From assembly GCA_963795435.1 (NCBI GenBank), contig CAWCHV010000009.1, forward strand, positions 248,001-312,000: a stretch of 64,000 bases of DNA, in the 5' to 3' direction. The DNA is from JAFKFI01 sp963795435 (GTDB taxonomy: Bacteria > Pseudomonadota > Alphaproteobacteria > Acetobacterales > Acetobacteraceae). Positions 17,736 to 25,867 of the stretch are shown here, piece by piece (within the stretch, counting starts at the first letter, position 1; the number at the start of each line of letters is the position of its first letter). The notes under the pieces are model-generated. The model saw nothing but the letters and a program-made list of their open reading frames with translations. It was not told where the DNA came from and did no database searches. A program made the position numbers and the translations under genes.

Positions 17736-18794
17736 ATGCGAACCGGCCCGGTCCTGGGCCCGATACTGGGCATCGAAAGCTCCTGCGACGAGACCGCCGC
17801 CGCCGTGCTGGACGGCGATGGTCTTGTCCTCGCCGAGACGGTGCTCAGCCAGGAAGGCGAGCACGCGCCGTATGGCGGCGTGGTCCCGGAGATTGCGGCG
17901 CGCGCGCATCTCGCCTGTCTGCCGGGTTTGGTCCGCGCGGTGATGGAGCGCGCCGGCGTGGAGTTTGCGGCACTCGGCGGCGTGGCGGCGAGCGCGGGTC
18001 CGGGGCTGATCGGCGGCCTGATCGTGGGCAGCGGAGTCGCCAAGGGCATCGCGATCGCCAAGGGGCTGCCCTTCGTCGCGGTGAACCATCTGGAGGCGCA
18101 CGCGCTCACGGCGCGGCTGCCGGGCCTGGTGCCGGGCGGGGCGGCGTTCCCTTATCTGCTGTTGCTGGTGTCGGGCGGGCATTGCCAATGTGTCGCGGTG
18201 GAGGGTGTCGGGCGCTACCGGAGGCTCGGCGGCACGGTGGACGATGCGGCGGGAGAGGCGTTCGACAAGGTCGCAAAACTGCTCGGCCTGCCATGGCCCG
18301 GCGGCCCGGCGCTGGAGCGGCTCGCCGCGACGGGCGATCCCGCGCGTCATGCATTTCCGCGCCCGATGCTGGGGCGGCCAGGCTGCGATTTCAGTTTCTC
18401 CGGGCTGAAGACGGCAGTGGCGCTGGAAGTCGGGCGGCACAAGGCGGGGCCGCTCGACCTGAAGGCGGCGGCGGATATTGCCGCCTCGTTCCAGCGCGCC
18501 GTGGCGGAGACACTGGCCGACCGGGCCGGGAACGCGATGGCGATGTTCCCGGAGGGCAGGCTGCTGGTGATTGCCGGCGGTGTCGCCGCGAATGGGGTGA
18601 TTCGCGCGGCGCTGGAGAGAGAGGCTGCCGCGCATGGATTCCGGCTCCTCGCGCCGCCGGTGCGGCTCTGCACCGACAATGCGGTGATGGTGGCTTGGGC
18701 GGGGCTGGAGCGGCTGCGGCTGGGGTGGGCCGATCCGCTGGGGTTCGCGCCGCGCCCGCGTTGGCCGCTGGATGCGGGGGACATGCGGCCTTGA
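17736..18794 (+). CDS. tsaD: tRNA threonylcarbamoyladenosine (t6A) synthase subunit TsaD
   Basis: A 352-residue protein of the Kae1/TsaD family, ATG preceded by GAAGGAAAG. It begins ILGIESSCDETAAAVLDGDG, the ATP/metal ASKHA motif. HLEAHALTARLPG supplies the metal-binding histidines. LLLVSGGHCQ is a nucleotide loop, and GGTVDDAAGEAFDKVAKLLGL follows. LVIAGGVAANGVIR and CTDNAVMVAWAG complete the active site. It transfers threonylcarbamoyl from TC-AMP to A37 of ANN-decoding tRNAs with TsaB and TsaE, which are not in the window. It is followed directly by a palindromic repeat and rlmJ. Confidence 0.96.
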   Translation: MRTGPVLGPILGIESSCDETAAAVLDGDGLVLAETVLSQEGEHAPYGGVVPEIAARAHLACLPGLVRAVMERAGVEFAALGGVAASAGPGLIGGLIVGSGVAKGIAIAKGLPFVAVNHLEAHALTARLPGLVPGGAAFPYLLLLVSGGHCQCVAVEGVGRYRRLGGTVDDAAGEAFDKVAKLLGLPWPGGPALERLAATGDPARHAFPRPMLGRPGCDFSFSGLKTAVALEVGRHKAGPLDLKAAADIAASFQRAVAETLADRAGNAMAMFPEGRLLVIAGGVAANGVIRAALEREAAAHGFRLLAPPVRLCTDNAVMVAWAGLERLRLGWADPLGFAPRPRWPLDAGDMRP

Positions 18795-18804
18795 GCGTGC
18801 ACGA

Positions 18805-18892
18805 CCCCCTCACCCAACCCTCTCCCCCAAGCGGGGGAGAGGGCTTTCTTCTCCCTCTCCCCCGCTTGGGGGAGAGGGCCGGGGTGAGGGGG
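18805..18892. repeat. REP-like palindromic repeat, family 1, copy A
   Basis: An 88-bp element starting CCCCCTCACCCAACCCTCTC and ending GGGGTGAGGGGG. It is made of two self-complementary hairpins, each with a CTCTCCCCC/GGGGGAGAG stem. The two halves are also inverted relative to each other. Its right end supplies the GAGGGGG that serves as the ribosome site of rlmJ. Related copies are at 20714-20796 and 29567-29647. Confidence 0.9.
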
Positions 18893-18897
18893 CAGCC

Positions 18898-19716
18898 GTG
18901 AACTACCGGCACGCCTTCCACGCCGGAAACGCCGGCGATTGCCTCAAGCACGCCCTGCTGGTTTGGCTGCTGCGCGCCCTGGCACGAAAGGACGCGGCGT
19001 TCGCCGTGCTCGACACCCATGCCGGCAGTGGACGCTACGACCTCGCCTCCGGTCCCGCCGAGCGCACCGGCGAGTGGCGCTCCGGCATCGCGCGGCTGCT
19101 CGACGATCCGCCGGAGGCTCTGGGCGACTACGTCCGGATCGTGCGCGGGCTCGGTCTGTATCCCGGCTCCCCCGCTCTGATCCGCACCCTGCTGCGCCCG
19201 CAGGACCGGCTGACCTGCTGCGAACTGCACCCCGACGACGCCAACGAACTCCGCCGCCTGTTCGTCCGCGACCGGCAGGTGGCGGTGCATCATCGGGACG
19301 GCTGGGAGGCGCTGGGCGCGCTGCTGCCGCCGCCGGAGCGGCGCGGGCTGGTGCTGATCGACCCGCCCTATGAGGCGTCCGGCGAGTTCGACCGGCTCGT
19401 CGCCGGCCTCCGTGCCGCCCATGCGAAATTTCCCGCCGGGGCCTATGCCGCGTGGTATCCGATCAAGCATCGTGCCCCGGTGCGCGCCTTCCACGCCGCG
19501 CTGCGTGGAAGCGGGCTGCGCGACGTCGCGGCCGCCGAACTGCTCCTCCGCGAGCCGCTCGACCCGGCGCGGCTCAACGGCAGTGGCTTGCTGCTGGTCA
19601 ACCCGCCCTGGCGCTTCGAGGCCGAGGCCGCGCCGATTCTCGCCGCCTTATTGGACCGGCTCGGCGATCGCGAACCCGGCGAGGGCACCGCGCTTGTGCG
19701 GATCGCCTATGGATAA
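18898..19716 (+). CDS. rlmJ: 23S rRNA (adenine2030-N6)-methyltransferase
   Basis: A 272-residue protein that I start at the GTG at 18898, because NYRHAFHAGNAGDCLKHALL is the invariant RlmJ opening. Longer readings would translate the palindromic repeat. VLDTHAGSGRYDL is the SAM-binding motif, and LVLIDPPYE is the DPPY catalytic motif of N6-adenine methyltransferases. YAAWYPIKHR is a further family signature. It methylates A2030 of 23S rRNA. Its stop overlaps the start of gpsA (ATGGATAA), so the two are likely translated together. Confidence 0.93.
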   Translation: MNYRHAFHAGNAGDCLKHALLVWLLRALARKDAAFAVLDTHAGSGRYDLASGPAERTGEWRSGIARLLDDPPEALGDYVRIVRGLGLYPGSPALIRTLLRPQDRLTCCELHPDDANELRRLFVRDRQVAVHHRDGWEALGALLPPPERRGLVLIDPPYEASGEFDRLVAGLRAAHAKFPAGAYAAWYPIKHRAPVRAFHAALRGSGLRDVAAAELLLREPLDPARLNGSGLLLVNPPWRFEAEAAPILAALLDRLGDREPGEGTALVRIAYG

Positions 19717-20671
19717 TGTGGCAATCCTCGGCGCGGGCGCCTGGGGGACCGCGCTGGCGCTGCAGGCGAGCCGTGCCGGATGCAGCGTGACCTTGATCCC
19801 GCGCAGCCCGGCTCGGGCGGCCGAGATGGCCCGCTCGCGCGTCAATTCGCGCTTGCCCGGCGTCGCCCTGCCGGAAGGCATCACACTGGCGAACACGGTT
19901 CCCGGCGATGTCGAGGCGATTCTGCTGGTCCCGCCATTGCAGCATTTGCGCGAGGTAGCCGCCGGGCTACCGCCGGGCGAGGCTCCGCTCGTGGTCTGCG
20001 CCAAGGGCATCGAGACGGGCACCTTGCGACTGCCGCTGGAGATCGTCGCCGAGCTGCATCCCGGCCGGCCGGCGGCGTTCCTCTCCGGGCCGAATTTCGC
20101 CTACGAGATCGCCGCCGGGCAGCCCGCCGCGACCGTGCTCGCTTCACCCGACCCGGCGCTGCGGGCGCGGCTGACCGGACTGCTCGCGACGCCCGAGTTC
20201 CGCCTCTACGGCAACGAGGACGCGGTGGGGGCGCAGGTCGGGGGTGCGGCCAAAAACGTCATCGCCATCGCGGCGGGTGCGGTGATCGGCGCCGGGCTCG
20301 GCGAGAACGCGCGGGCAGCCCTGATCACCCGGGGCGTCGCCGAGATCAGCCGCGTGGCCGAGGCGTTGGGCGGGCGGGCGGAGACGATGATGGGGCTCTC
20401 GGGACTGGGCGACCTGCTGCTGACCTGCACCGGCCCGTCCAGCCGGAATTTTTCCCTGGGCCTGGTGCTTGGCCGGGGCGAGCGGTTGGCCGACGTGCTG
20501 GCCTCGCGCAGCACCGTGACGGAGGGCGTGGCGACGGCGCCCGCGCTGGTCGCGCGCGCGGCTGGCGTCGATCTGCCGGTGTGTCGCGCGGTCGCGGCGT
20601 TGGTCTCCGGGGAGACCACGCTGACGCTGGCCATCGCCGAACTGCTTGCCAGGCCGCGACGCGACGAGTGA
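19709..20671 (+). CDS. gpsA: glycerol-3-phosphate dehydrogenase [NAD(P)+]
   Basis: A 320-residue cytoplasmic enzyme that reduces dihydroxyacetone phosphate to sn-glycerol 3-phosphate for phospholipid synthesis. The start at 19709 lies inside the last codons of rlmJ. VAILGAGAWGTALALQAS is the Rossmann dinucleotide motif. AFLSGPNFAYEIA and GGAAKNVIAIAAGAVIG carry the catalytic lysine and substrate contacts. GLSGLGDLLLTCTGPSSRNF is the family signature near residue 230. The next gene, murJ, follows after a palindromic repeat, so this is a membrane-building neighbourhood. Confidence 0.96.
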   Translation: MDNVAILGAGAWGTALALQASRAGCSVTLIPRSPARAAEMARSRVNSRLPGVALPEGITLANTVPGDVEAILLVPPLQHLREVAAGLPPGEAPLVVCAKGIETGTLRLPLEIVAELHPGRPAAFLSGPNFAYEIAAGQPAATVLASPDPALRARLTGLLATPEFRLYGNEDAVGAQVGGAAKNVIAIAAGAVIGAGLGENARAALITRGVAEISRVAEALGGRAETMMGLSGLGDLLLTCTGPSSRNFSLGLVLGRGERLADVLASRSTVTEGVATAPALVARAAGVDLPVCRAVAALVSGETTLTLAIAELLARPRRDE

Positions 20672-20713
20672 CGCGGTGCTGAACGCGGGCTAATCAGCAG
20701 CGACGGCAAGGAA

Positions 20714-20796
20714 CCCCTCACCCCGGCCCTCTCCCCTAAGCAGGGGAGAGGGAGGAGAAGCCCTCTCCCGCCTGGGGAGCGGGTTGGGTGAGGGGG
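20714..20796. repeat. REP-like palindromic repeat, family 1, copy B
   Basis: An 83-bp relative of copy A: CCCCTCACCCCGGCCCTCTC at the left, GGGTTGGGTGAGGGGG at the right, two internal hairpins with CTCTCCCC/GGGGAGAG and CTCTCCCGCC/GGGGAGCGGG stems. It fills the gap between gpsA and murJ and could act as a structured spacer or attenuator. Confidence 0.88.
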
Positions 20797-20824
20797 TCGG
20801 CCGCGTGTGAACCAAGGAGGGTTC

Positions 20825-22378
20825 GTGCTCCGGGGCGTTCTGACGGTCGGCGGCTGGACGATGGCCAGCCGGGTGCTGGGCTTCGCCCGCGACATGATGA
20901 TCGCGGCGATGCTCGGCGCGGGGCCGATCGCGGATGCGTTCTTCGTCGCGCTGAAGCTGCCCAATCTGTTCCGCCGGCTGTTCGGCGAGGGCGCGTTCAA
21001 CGCCGCCTTCGTGCCCGCCTTCTCCGGGTTGCTCGCCGCCGAAGGGCCGGCGGCGGCTCGCCAGTTCGCCGTCGAGGCGTTCAGCGTGATGACGTTCTGG
21101 CTGGGGGCGCTCACCATCCTCGGCGAGCTGTTCATGCCGCAGATGATGGCGGTGCTGGCGCCGGGATTTCAGGCGACGCCGGAGAAATTCGCACTGGCCG
21201 TGGAGCTGTCGCGGATCACCTTCCCCTACCTGATCCTGATCTGTCTCGCCGCATTGCTCTCGGGCGTGCTGAACGGGCTCGACCGGTTCACCGCCGCCGC
21301 CGCGTCCTATCTGCTGTTCAATGCCGTCTCGATCGCCGCGATGCTCTGGCTCACGCCGTACGTGCCGACGGTGGGCCATGCGCTGGCCTGGGGTGTCACG
21401 GCATCGGGCGTGGTGCAGCTCGCGCTGCTGATGTGGGCGACCTCGCGCGCCGGAATGCCGATGCGCGTGCCGCGCCCGCGCCTCACGCCGCAGATGCGCG
21501 TGCTGCTGCGGCGCATGGCCCCAGGGCTGGTCGGCGCCGGGGTCACCCAGCTCAACCTCGCGGTCGACGTCATCATCGCGAGCCTGCTGCCGGCGGGGAC
21601 GGTTTCGCTGCTGTACTACGCCGACCGGGTGAACCAATTGCCGCTCGGCGTGATCGGCACCGCCGTGGGCACCGCGATGCTGCCGCTGCTGTCGCGTCAG
21701 GTGCGCGCGGGCGAGGCGGTGGCGGCGCGCGGCACCTTGAACCGCGCGCTGGAATACGCGCTGTTCCTCACCTTGCCGGCGGCGATGGCGCTTGGGGTCG
21801 CGGCGTATCCGATCATGTGGGTGCTGTTCGGGCGCGGCGCGTTCGACGCGGAGAGTGCGAGGCTGTCGGCGCAGGCGCTCGCCGCCTACGCGCTCGGGCT
21901 GCCGGCCTTTGTCGTGGTCAAGGTTCTCGCCCCCGGCTTCTTCGCGCGCGGCGACACGTCGACGCCGGTCAAGATCGGCGTCTGCGCGGTGGCGCTCAAC
22001 CTCGCCCTCAATCTCGCCTTCATGGTGCCGCTGCGCCATGTCGGACCGGCGCTCGCGACCAGTCTCGCGGCGATTTTCAACGTCGGCTGGCTCGCCGTCG
22101 CGCTGCACCGGCGCGGGCATTTGCAGCTCGACCCGCAAATCCGCCGCCGGTTGCCGCGCATGGTGCTGGCGGCGGTGGCGATGGCGGCGGTGCTGTATTT
22201 CGCGGCCGGCCCGCTGTTCGCGGCGGCGGAGGCGGGGCGCGGACTGAGATGGGCGGCGCTCGCGCTGCTCGTCGCGCTCGGCTTCGCGGTCTACGCCGTC
22301 GTCGGCCAGGCGATCGGGGCATTTGATGTGCGGCAGACGACGCGCCGACTCTTCCGGCGGCGGCGGAACGCGACTTAG
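20825..22378 (+). CDS. murJ: lipid II flippase MurJ
   Basis: A multi-pass inner-membrane protein of about 517 residues that exports lipid II for peptidoglycan synthesis. I choose the GTG at 20825, giving MLRGVLTVGGWTMASRVLGF, because AAGGAGG lies four bases ahead and the family opens this way; a GTG at 20807 is also in frame. RDMMIAAMLGAGPIADAFFVA and FRRLFGEGAFNAAFVP near residue 20-60 are MurJ hallmarks, including the cavity arginines. LLYYADRVNQLPLGVIGTA near residue 260 is the second conserved block. Fourteen hydrophobic segments are plausible by eye. Confidence 0.94.
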   Translation: MLRGVLTVGGWTMASRVLGFARDMMIAAMLGAGPIADAFFVALKLPNLFRRLFGEGAFNAAFVPAFSGLLAAEGPAAARQFAVEAFSVMTFWLGALTILGELFMPQMMAVLAPGFQATPEKFALAVELSRITFPYLILICLAALLSGVLNGLDRFTAAAASYLLFNAVSIAAMLWLTPYVPTVGHALAWGVTASGVVQLALLMWATSRAGMPMRVPRPRLTPQMRVLLRRMAPGLVGAGVTQLNLAVDVIIASLLPAGTVSLLYYADRVNQLPLGVIGTAVGTAMLPLLSRQVRAGEAVAARGTLNRALEYALFLTLPAAMALGVAAYPIMWVLFGRGAFDAESARLSAQALAAYALGLPAFVVVKVLAPGFFARGDTSTPVKIGVCAVALNLALNLAFMVPLRHVGPALATSLAAIFNVGWLAVALHRRGHLQLDPQIRRRLPRMVLAAVAMAAVLYFAAGPLFAAAEAGRGLRWAALALLVALGFAVYAVVGQAIGAFDVRQTTRRLFRRRRNAT

Positions 22379-22456
22379 CCGTAGCCCGATGTGCTCCGCA
22401 ACATGCAAACGCGCCGCTGCTGACTGTGCCGGTCAACAGCCTCCACGGCGGGGCGC

Positions 22457-22954
22457 TCAGTGGGCACGGAGTTGTGTCAGGGCACTGAGCCAGTTCTCCA
22501 GATGATAGGTCTTGACGATCTTGCCATCTTGAACGGTCTGAATGTCGATCGCCATTATCCTGAAGCTCCTGCCGGTGTGGGGAACGCCGAACAGATCGCC
22601 GGCAGGCGTTCCCGTCACCTCGCCCCGCACGATCACGCGGTCACCCGCGACGAGCACCTCCTTGATGGCGAACCTCATATCGGGGATGGAATTGGCAAAG
22701 TTGCCAACGACTTTGATCGACGTGTCGCGGCCCCAGCATTCGCCCGGGCCGTCGCCCGAGCAGGATTGATAGTCGGGGGTTAGGACCTTTTCCTGAATGG
22801 TCTTGACGTCACCTCGAGTGGCGACGTTGAACTGGCTGTACCAGGGTGCGATGACAGCGCGGGCCTGAGCTTCGGTCAGGCTTCCCGCCGATGCGGCCGT
22901 AGCCAGGCTCATTGCTGCGACGACAGCGAACGGGAACCAGGAGAATTTGGTCAT
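22457..22954 (-). CDS. exported SnoaL/NTF2-like protein
   Basis: A 165-residue protein starting at the ATG at 22954, after AGAGGACGCGTC. Residues 1-27 form a Sec signal peptide (MTKFSWFPFAVVAAMSLATA, cleavage after ASA), so it is periplasmic or secreted. The mature part has the cone-shaped NTF2 fold pattern of SnoaL-like polyketide cyclases/ester cyclases: PDMRFAIKEVLVAGDRVIVRGEVTGT and AIDIQTVQDGKIVKTYHLENWL. Two cysteines flank a SGDGPGE loop. It is divergent from a TetR regulator across a strong palindrome, so it is probably repressed by it. Substrate unknown. Confidence 0.78.
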   Translation of the reverse strand: MTKFSWFPFAVVAAMSLATAASAGSLTEAQARAVIAPWYSQFNVATRGDVKTIQEKVLTPDYQSCSGDGPGECWGRDTSIKVVGNFANSIPDMRFAIKEVLVAGDRVIVRGEVTGTPAGDLFGVPHTGRSFRIMAIDIQTVQDGKIVKTYHLENWLSALTQLRAH

Positions 22955-23011
22955 GACGCGTCCTCTAGTATGGCCGACGTCGGACGGATCCGCACGACGG
23001 GCGGCCGGTAG

Positions 23012-23046
23012 ATATGACGACCGGCATAGTATGTCGGTCGTCATAT
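23012..23046. promoter_or_regulatory. probable TetR operator between SnoaL-like gene and tetR
   Basis: ATATGACGACCGGCAT at 23012-23027, a three-base AGT spacer, then ATGTCGGTCGTCATAT at 23031-23046. The 16-base arms are inverted copies with one mismatch. It lies between divergent starts at 22954 and 23072, where a repressor would block both promoters. Confidence 0.8.
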
Positions 23047-23071
23047 AGATTTGCAAGTGGTATATGTTGGG

Positions 23072-23695
23072 ATGCCCCATGAGCCCGGTTCGAAGGAGAA
23101 AACCATCGCCGCCGCAGCCAGTCTGCTGCGTCGGCAGGGCTATCATGGGACCGCGTTGAACGACATTCTCGACGAAGGCGGCGCGCCGCGCGGGTCACTC
23201 TATTTCCACTTTCCCAAGGGAAAGGAGGCGGTCGGCGAGGCTGCTTTGGCGTTTGCTGCAGAAGCGGTTCGCCAAGCCATTGCCGACGCCGCAGCGGGTT
23301 CGGCCGATGCGGAAGTCTTCCTCACGCGGATCGCCCGCGGCATGGCGGCCGACCTCGCCCGGTCCGACTACAAGGAAGGCTGCCCGATCGCCACCACCGC
23401 GCTGGAGACTGCGGCACAGTCAGAGCGTCTCGGCGCCGCTACTCGCAACGCCTTCCAGACATGGGAGGCAGAGATCCGGGGCGGCCTGGAACGCTTCGGC
23501 ATACCGGCTGCCGACGCGGCTTTCGTCGCGACCACGGCGCTCAGCCAACTCGAAGGCGCGCTCCTGCTGGCGCGCACCTACCGCAGTCTGGAACCCATGA
23601 ACCGCGCAGAGGGGGTGCTGAAACTACTGCTAGCTACGCCCCGATCGGCAAAAGGAGTGGTCTCCGCCGCCGCGTCAGCTCCTGAGGCGGAATAG
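23072..23695 (+). CDS. TetR/AcrR family transcriptional regulator
   Basis: A 207-residue repressor. I choose the ATG at 23072, giving MPHEPGSKEKTIAAAASLLR, over a TTG at 23051. The DNA-binding helix-turn-helix covers residues 10-55, with RQGYHGTALNDILDEGGAPRG and SLYFHFPKGKEAV. The C-terminal part, with KEGCPIATTALETAAQS and EGALLLARTYRS, is of the LmrA/YxaF-like ligand-binding type. It very likely binds the palindrome just upstream and controls itself and the divergent SnoaL-like gene. Its last 21 bases overlap the 3' end of glgX on the other strand. Confidence 0.9.
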   Translation: MPHEPGSKEKTIAAAASLLRRQGYHGTALNDILDEGGAPRGSLYFHFPKGKEAVGEAALAFAAEAVRQAIADAAAGSADAEVFLTRIARGMAADLARSDYKEGCPIATTALETAAQSERLGAATRNAFQTWEAEIRGGLERFGIPAADAAFVATTALSQLEGALLLARTYRSLEPMNRAEGVLKLLLATPRSAKGVVSAAASAPEAE

Positions 23696-25792
23696 CACGG
23701 TCGAGCGGCCCGTCACCTCGTAGGTGTCGCCCACGTCGAACGATTCGTTGCGCGCCTCCGGCGCGTTGGTGTCGAACAGCAGCGACCAGTGACGGATGCC
23801 GGCGCATTCCGGCATCGTGAACTCCACCACGTCGTGATGCGCGTTCAGCACCAGGAGCAAGGTCTCCGCGTTGCCCGGCCGGCGGATGCCGGTGGCCTGC
23901 GCGCGGCCGTCCATCATCATGCCGAAGCAGCGCATCATGCCATCGTCCCAGTCCTCCGGCTTCATCTCGTCGCCGGTGGCGTTGATCCAGGCCACGTCCT
24001 TGACGCCGAGCTCCTCATTGTATTCGCCGGTGAAGAAGCGGGCGCGGTTGAGGATCGGGTAGGTCTGGCGAATGCGGATCAGCCGGCGGGTGAACTCGGT
24101 CAGCGCGCCGCCTTCCGGTGTGACGTCCCAGTTCACCCAGCTGATTTCGTTGTCCTGCGCGTAGGCGTTGTTGTTGCCCTTTTGCGTGCGCCCGAACTCG
24201 TCGCCGGCGAGCAGCATCGGCGTGCCCTGCGCGAGCAGCAGGGTCGCCAGCATGTTGCGCTTCTGCCGCTCACGGAGTTCGATGATCTCCGGGTCGTCGG
24301 TCGGACCCTCGATGCCGTGGTTCCATGAGCGGTTGTCGGAATGGCCGTCGCGGTTTTCTTCGCCGTTGGCTTCGTTGTGCTTGTCGTTGTAGCTCACCGT
24401 GTCGTTGAGCGTGAAACCGTCATGCGCGGTGATGAAGTTCACGCTGGCCCACGGCTTGCGGCCGCGCCGGTTGAACAGGTCGGCGGAGGCGGACAGGCAC
24501 GCGGCGAGCCTCGACGCCTCGCCCTCGTCACCCTTCCAGAACGCGCGCGTGGTGTCGCGGAATCGGTCGTTCCACTCGGCCCAGCCGGGCGGGAACTGGC
24601 CGACCTGATAGCCGCCCGGCCCGATGTCCCAGGGCTCGGCGATCAGCTTGACCGAGGAGAGCACCGGGTCTTGCCGGCAACTGTCGAGGAAGCCGCCGCC
24701 CTCGTCGAAGCCGTATGGCTCGCGCCCGAGGATCGTCGCGAGGTCGAAGCGGAAGCCGTCGACGTGCATCTCTTGGACCCAGTAGCGCAGGCTGTCCGTC
24801 ACCATCTGCAGCACGCGCGGATGCGACAAATTGACCGTGTTCCCGGTGCCGGTGTCGTTGATGTAGTAGCGCTGCTGGTCGGGGATGAGCCGGTAGTACG
24901 AGGCGTTGTCGATGCCCTTGAACGACAGGGTCGGCCCGCGCTCGTTGCCCTCGGCGGTGTGGTTGTACACGACGTCGAGGATGACTTCGAGGCGGGCGCT
25001 GTGCAGGTGCGCGACCATCGCCTTGAACTCGCCGATCGAGTTGGTCGCGGAATAGCGCAGGTCGGGCGCGAAGAAGCCGATCGTGTTGTAGCCCCAGTAG
25101 TTCGTCAGCCCCTTGTCGAGCAGCAGGCTGTCGTTGATGAAGCTGTGCACCGGCAGCAATTCGACCGACGTGATGCCGAGGTTGCGGAGATAGTCGACGA
25201 CTTCCTTGACCGCGAGTCCGGCGAAGGTGCCGCGCAACTCCTCGGGCACCGCCGGATGCAGCTTGGTGAAGCCGCGCACATGTGTCTCATAGAAGATCGT
25301 CCGCTCCCACGGCACGCGCGGCGACTGGTCGCGCGCCCAGGTGAAGGCGGGATCGACCACCCGGCACTTCGGCATCAACCTGGCGCTGTCGCGCTCGTCG
25401 AAGGTGAGGTCGTCCTCGGATTCGAGCTGGTAGCCGAACACCTCGGGCCCCCATCGGAGCTGCCCGACATGGCCCTTCGCGTAGGGGTCCATCAGTAGCT
25501 TGTTGGGGTTGAAGCGGTGACCGTTCTCCGGCTCGTAGGGGCCGTGGACGCGGTAGCCGTAGAGCGTGCCGGGGCGCGCATCCGGCAGATAGCCGTGCCA
25601 CACCTCGTCGGTGAACTCCGGCAGCTCGATGCGCTCGAGTTCGATCTCGCCGGTTGCATCGAACAGGCACAATTCGACCTTGGTGGCGTTGGCCGAGAAC
25701 AGCGCGAAATTGACGCCGAGACCGTCCCAGGTCGCGCCCAGCGGATAGGGCAGGCCCTCGGTGATGCGCGTCTTGGTGACAGTGAGCGCCAT
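23675..25792 (-). CDS. glgX: glycogen debranching enzyme
   Basis: A 705-residue GH13 enzyme that cleaves alpha-1,6 branches of phosphorylase-limit glycogen. An N-terminal CBM48 domain (GLPYPLGATWDGLGVNFALFS) leads into the barrel. The catalytic nucleophile is the aspartate in DGFRFDLATILGREP, and the acid/base is in KLIAEPWDIGPGGYQ. The transition-state aspartate is in FITAHDGFTLNDTVSYN. HNEANGEENRDGHSDNRSWN is the GlgX-specific loop. No other glycogen gene is nearby, so it stands alone. The start is the ATG at 25792. Confidence 0.96.
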   Translation of the reverse strand: MALTVTKTRITEGLPYPLGATWDGLGVNFALFSANATKVELCLFDATGEIELERIELPEFTDEVWHGYLPDARPGTLYGYRVHGPYEPENGHRFNPNKLLMDPYAKGHVGQLRWGPEVFGYQLESEDDLTFDERDSARLMPKCRVVDPAFTWARDQSPRVPWERTIFYETHVRGFTKLHPAVPEELRGTFAGLAVKEVVDYLRNLGITSVELLPVHSFINDSLLLDKGLTNYWGYNTIGFFAPDLRYSATNSIGEFKAMVAHLHSARLEVILDVVYNHTAEGNERGPTLSFKGIDNASYYRLIPDQQRYYINDTGTGNTVNLSHPRVLQMVTDSLRYWVQEMHVDGFRFDLATILGREPYGFDEGGGFLDSCRQDPVLSSVKLIAEPWDIGPGGYQVGQFPPGWAEWNDRFRDTTRAFWKGDEGEASRLAACLSASADLFNRRGRKPWASVNFITAHDGFTLNDTVSYNDKHNEANGEENRDGHSDNRSWNHGIEGPTDDPEIIELRERQKRNMLATLLLAQGTPMLLAGDEFGRTQKGNNNAYAQDNEISWVNWDVTPEGGALTEFTRRLIRIRQTYPILNRARFFTGEYNEELGVKDVAWINATGDEMKPEDWDDGMMRCFGMMMDGRAQATGIRRPGNAETLLLVLNAHHDVVEFTMPECAGIRHWSLLFDTNAPEARNESFDVGDTYEVTGRSTVLFRLRS

Positions 25793-25867
25793 GCGCGCGT
25801 TCTCCGGGTTCGATGAAGACTGCCGTGGTTAATGCGGCGCGCCGGTTCCGGTTGCTCGCCTGCGGGA

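Noticed and set aside
20690..22408. A 572-codon minus-strand frame opposite murJ
   Set aside because: The product is Arg/Gln/His-rich without recognisable domains, while murJ is clear on the plus strand.
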